Shown: positions 63,493 through 64,000 of the stretch, piece after piece
Position numbering within the stretch: the stretch's first letter is position 1
Layout: each line of letters starts with the position of its first letter
Assembly (NCBI GenBank): GCA_046153945.1
Contig: JBJXFF010000220.1
Coordinates: forward strand, 1 to 64,000
Length of the DNA stretch: 64,000 nt
Reading direction: 5' to 3'
Origin: SXOA01 sp046153945
Lineage (GTDB): Bacteria; Planctomycetota; Planctomycetia; Pirellulales; Pirellulaceae
Program-made: the position numbers and the translations under genes
The notes under the pieces: generated by a model
What the model saw: only the letters and a program-made list of their open reading frames with translations
What the model was told of the DNA's origin: nothing
Database searches by the model: none

Positions 63493-64000
63493 TTAGACAT
63501 GCACTTCGGCGTGCGGAGTCTCGCCGGCATAGCGAGCCAATATCGGCGCCACAACTTCCGCCAGAAACTCATCGACTTGTTCTGGCGCGCGGCCAATGAA
63601 ATGGCTGCTATCCAGGGCGCTTGCCAAGTTTACTCCGGAAAATGCCTTGTCCTGGGCGAGTCGCTGGAGCAGGTCATTGGGCTTCCCTTGCTGTTTGACG
63701 ACTTGAGCCGCTTCCTGGCTGTGAACGCGAATTCGCTCGTGCAATTCCTGGCGGTCACCTCCCGCTTGAACGGCCGCCATCAGGAGATTCTCGGTCGCCA
63801 TGAAGGGGAGTTCTTCGGCCAGGTTTTTGGCGATGACCTGCGGATAAACGACCAACCCCGTGCTGACGTTCTGCAGCAGAATCAAGATCGCATCAATCGC
63901 CAAAAACGCTTGCGGCAGCACGAGCCGGCGGTTGGCGCTGTCATCCAGCGTCCTTTCCAGCCACTGCGTGGAAGCGGTATTTGCCGTGCTGGATTGCAAG
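63493..64000 (-). CDS. purB: Adenylosuccinate lyase, C-terminal part (start beyond window)
   Basis: This frame enters from the right edge; its first codons are outside the window. The visible 169 residues read QWLERTLDDSANRRLVLPQA, then FLAIDAILILLQNVSTGLVV, YPQVIAKNLAEELPFMATEN and QAAQ-like VHSQEAAQVVKQQG. These are the C-terminal domains of the fumarase/aspartase family member PurB. It converts adenylosuccinate to AMP, and SAICAR to AICAR, with release of fumarate. It stops at 63493, about 130 bases before the next gene. Confidence 0.9.
   Translation of the reverse strand, partial: LQSSTANTASTQWLERTLDDSANRRLVLPQAFLAIDAILILLQNVSTGLVVYPQVIAKNLAEELPFMATENLLMAAVQAGGDRQELHERIRVHSQEAAQVVKQQGKPNDLLQRLAQDKAFSGVNLASALDSSHFIGRAPEQVDEFLAEVVAPILARYAGETPHAEVHV

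Overview
The window looks like chromosomal DNA of a planctomycete (Planctomycetota, probably Pirellulales-like). The evidence is the gene content: two Tat-exported DUF1501 proteins, a DUF1559 protein with the H-X9-DG motif, a DUF1080/ThuA/NPCBM/dehydrogenase fusion followed by a 'Pirellula/Verrucomicrobium-type' heme protein, an N-terminal LEPR-XLL-type motif on a giant surface protein, two ceramidase-like hydrolases and several short zinc-ribbon proteins. Most genes are single units. No rRNA, CRISPR array, transposase or phage gene was recognised.

Layout. 1-16.5 kb, leftward: an unfinished giant beta-repeat surface protein, then two very large, translationally coupled exported and membrane-anchored proteins (2826 and 1188 aa) built from repeated copies of one module. 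16.8-21.6 kb: a BtrH-type protein, a signal-peptidase-I-like protein lacking both catalytic residues, a trans-sulfuration PLP enzyme and a WD40 protein. 21.6-28.6 kb: a rearranged patch with a 1.28-kb duplication carrying two near-identical histidine kinases, remnants of WD40, DUF1697 and TPR genes, an RraB-like protein and a HEAT/zinc-ribbon protein. 28.7-35.8 kb, rightward: DUF1501, the four-domain fusion, its detached heme subunit, a 55-aa membrane peptide, then an aberrant tRNA on the other strand. 35.9-44.6 kb: sugar-acid type enzymes (enolase superfamily, DHDPS superfamily, Gfo/Idh/MocA), a ceramidase-like hydrolase, an Ala/Pro-rich protein with a repeated motif and a CxxCH toroid protein. 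44.6-45.3 kb: a PD-(D/E)XK GxxExxY gene boxed between two hairpins. 45.3-64 kb: CorA/MscS pair, methyltransferase, DUF1559, DUF2306, DUF1501, TPR protein, ceramidase, Tpx, BT1-like transporter, ACT protein, zinc-ribbon proteins, YheT-like hydrolase and the C-terminal part of PurB.

Functionally the window is dominated by exported proteins: surface architecture (0-16.5 kb), periplasmic carbohydrate and sugar-acid oxidation with c-type cytochromes (28-45 kb), and envelope homeostasis (CorA/MscS). A second theme is intergenic: at least eight inverted-repeat elements, three families of which have arms made of about three 8-10 bp tandem units. The strongest candidates for something undescribed are the repeated-module giant proteins, the hairpin-boxed nuclease-like gene with its hairpin relatives, and the catalytically empty signal peptidase.
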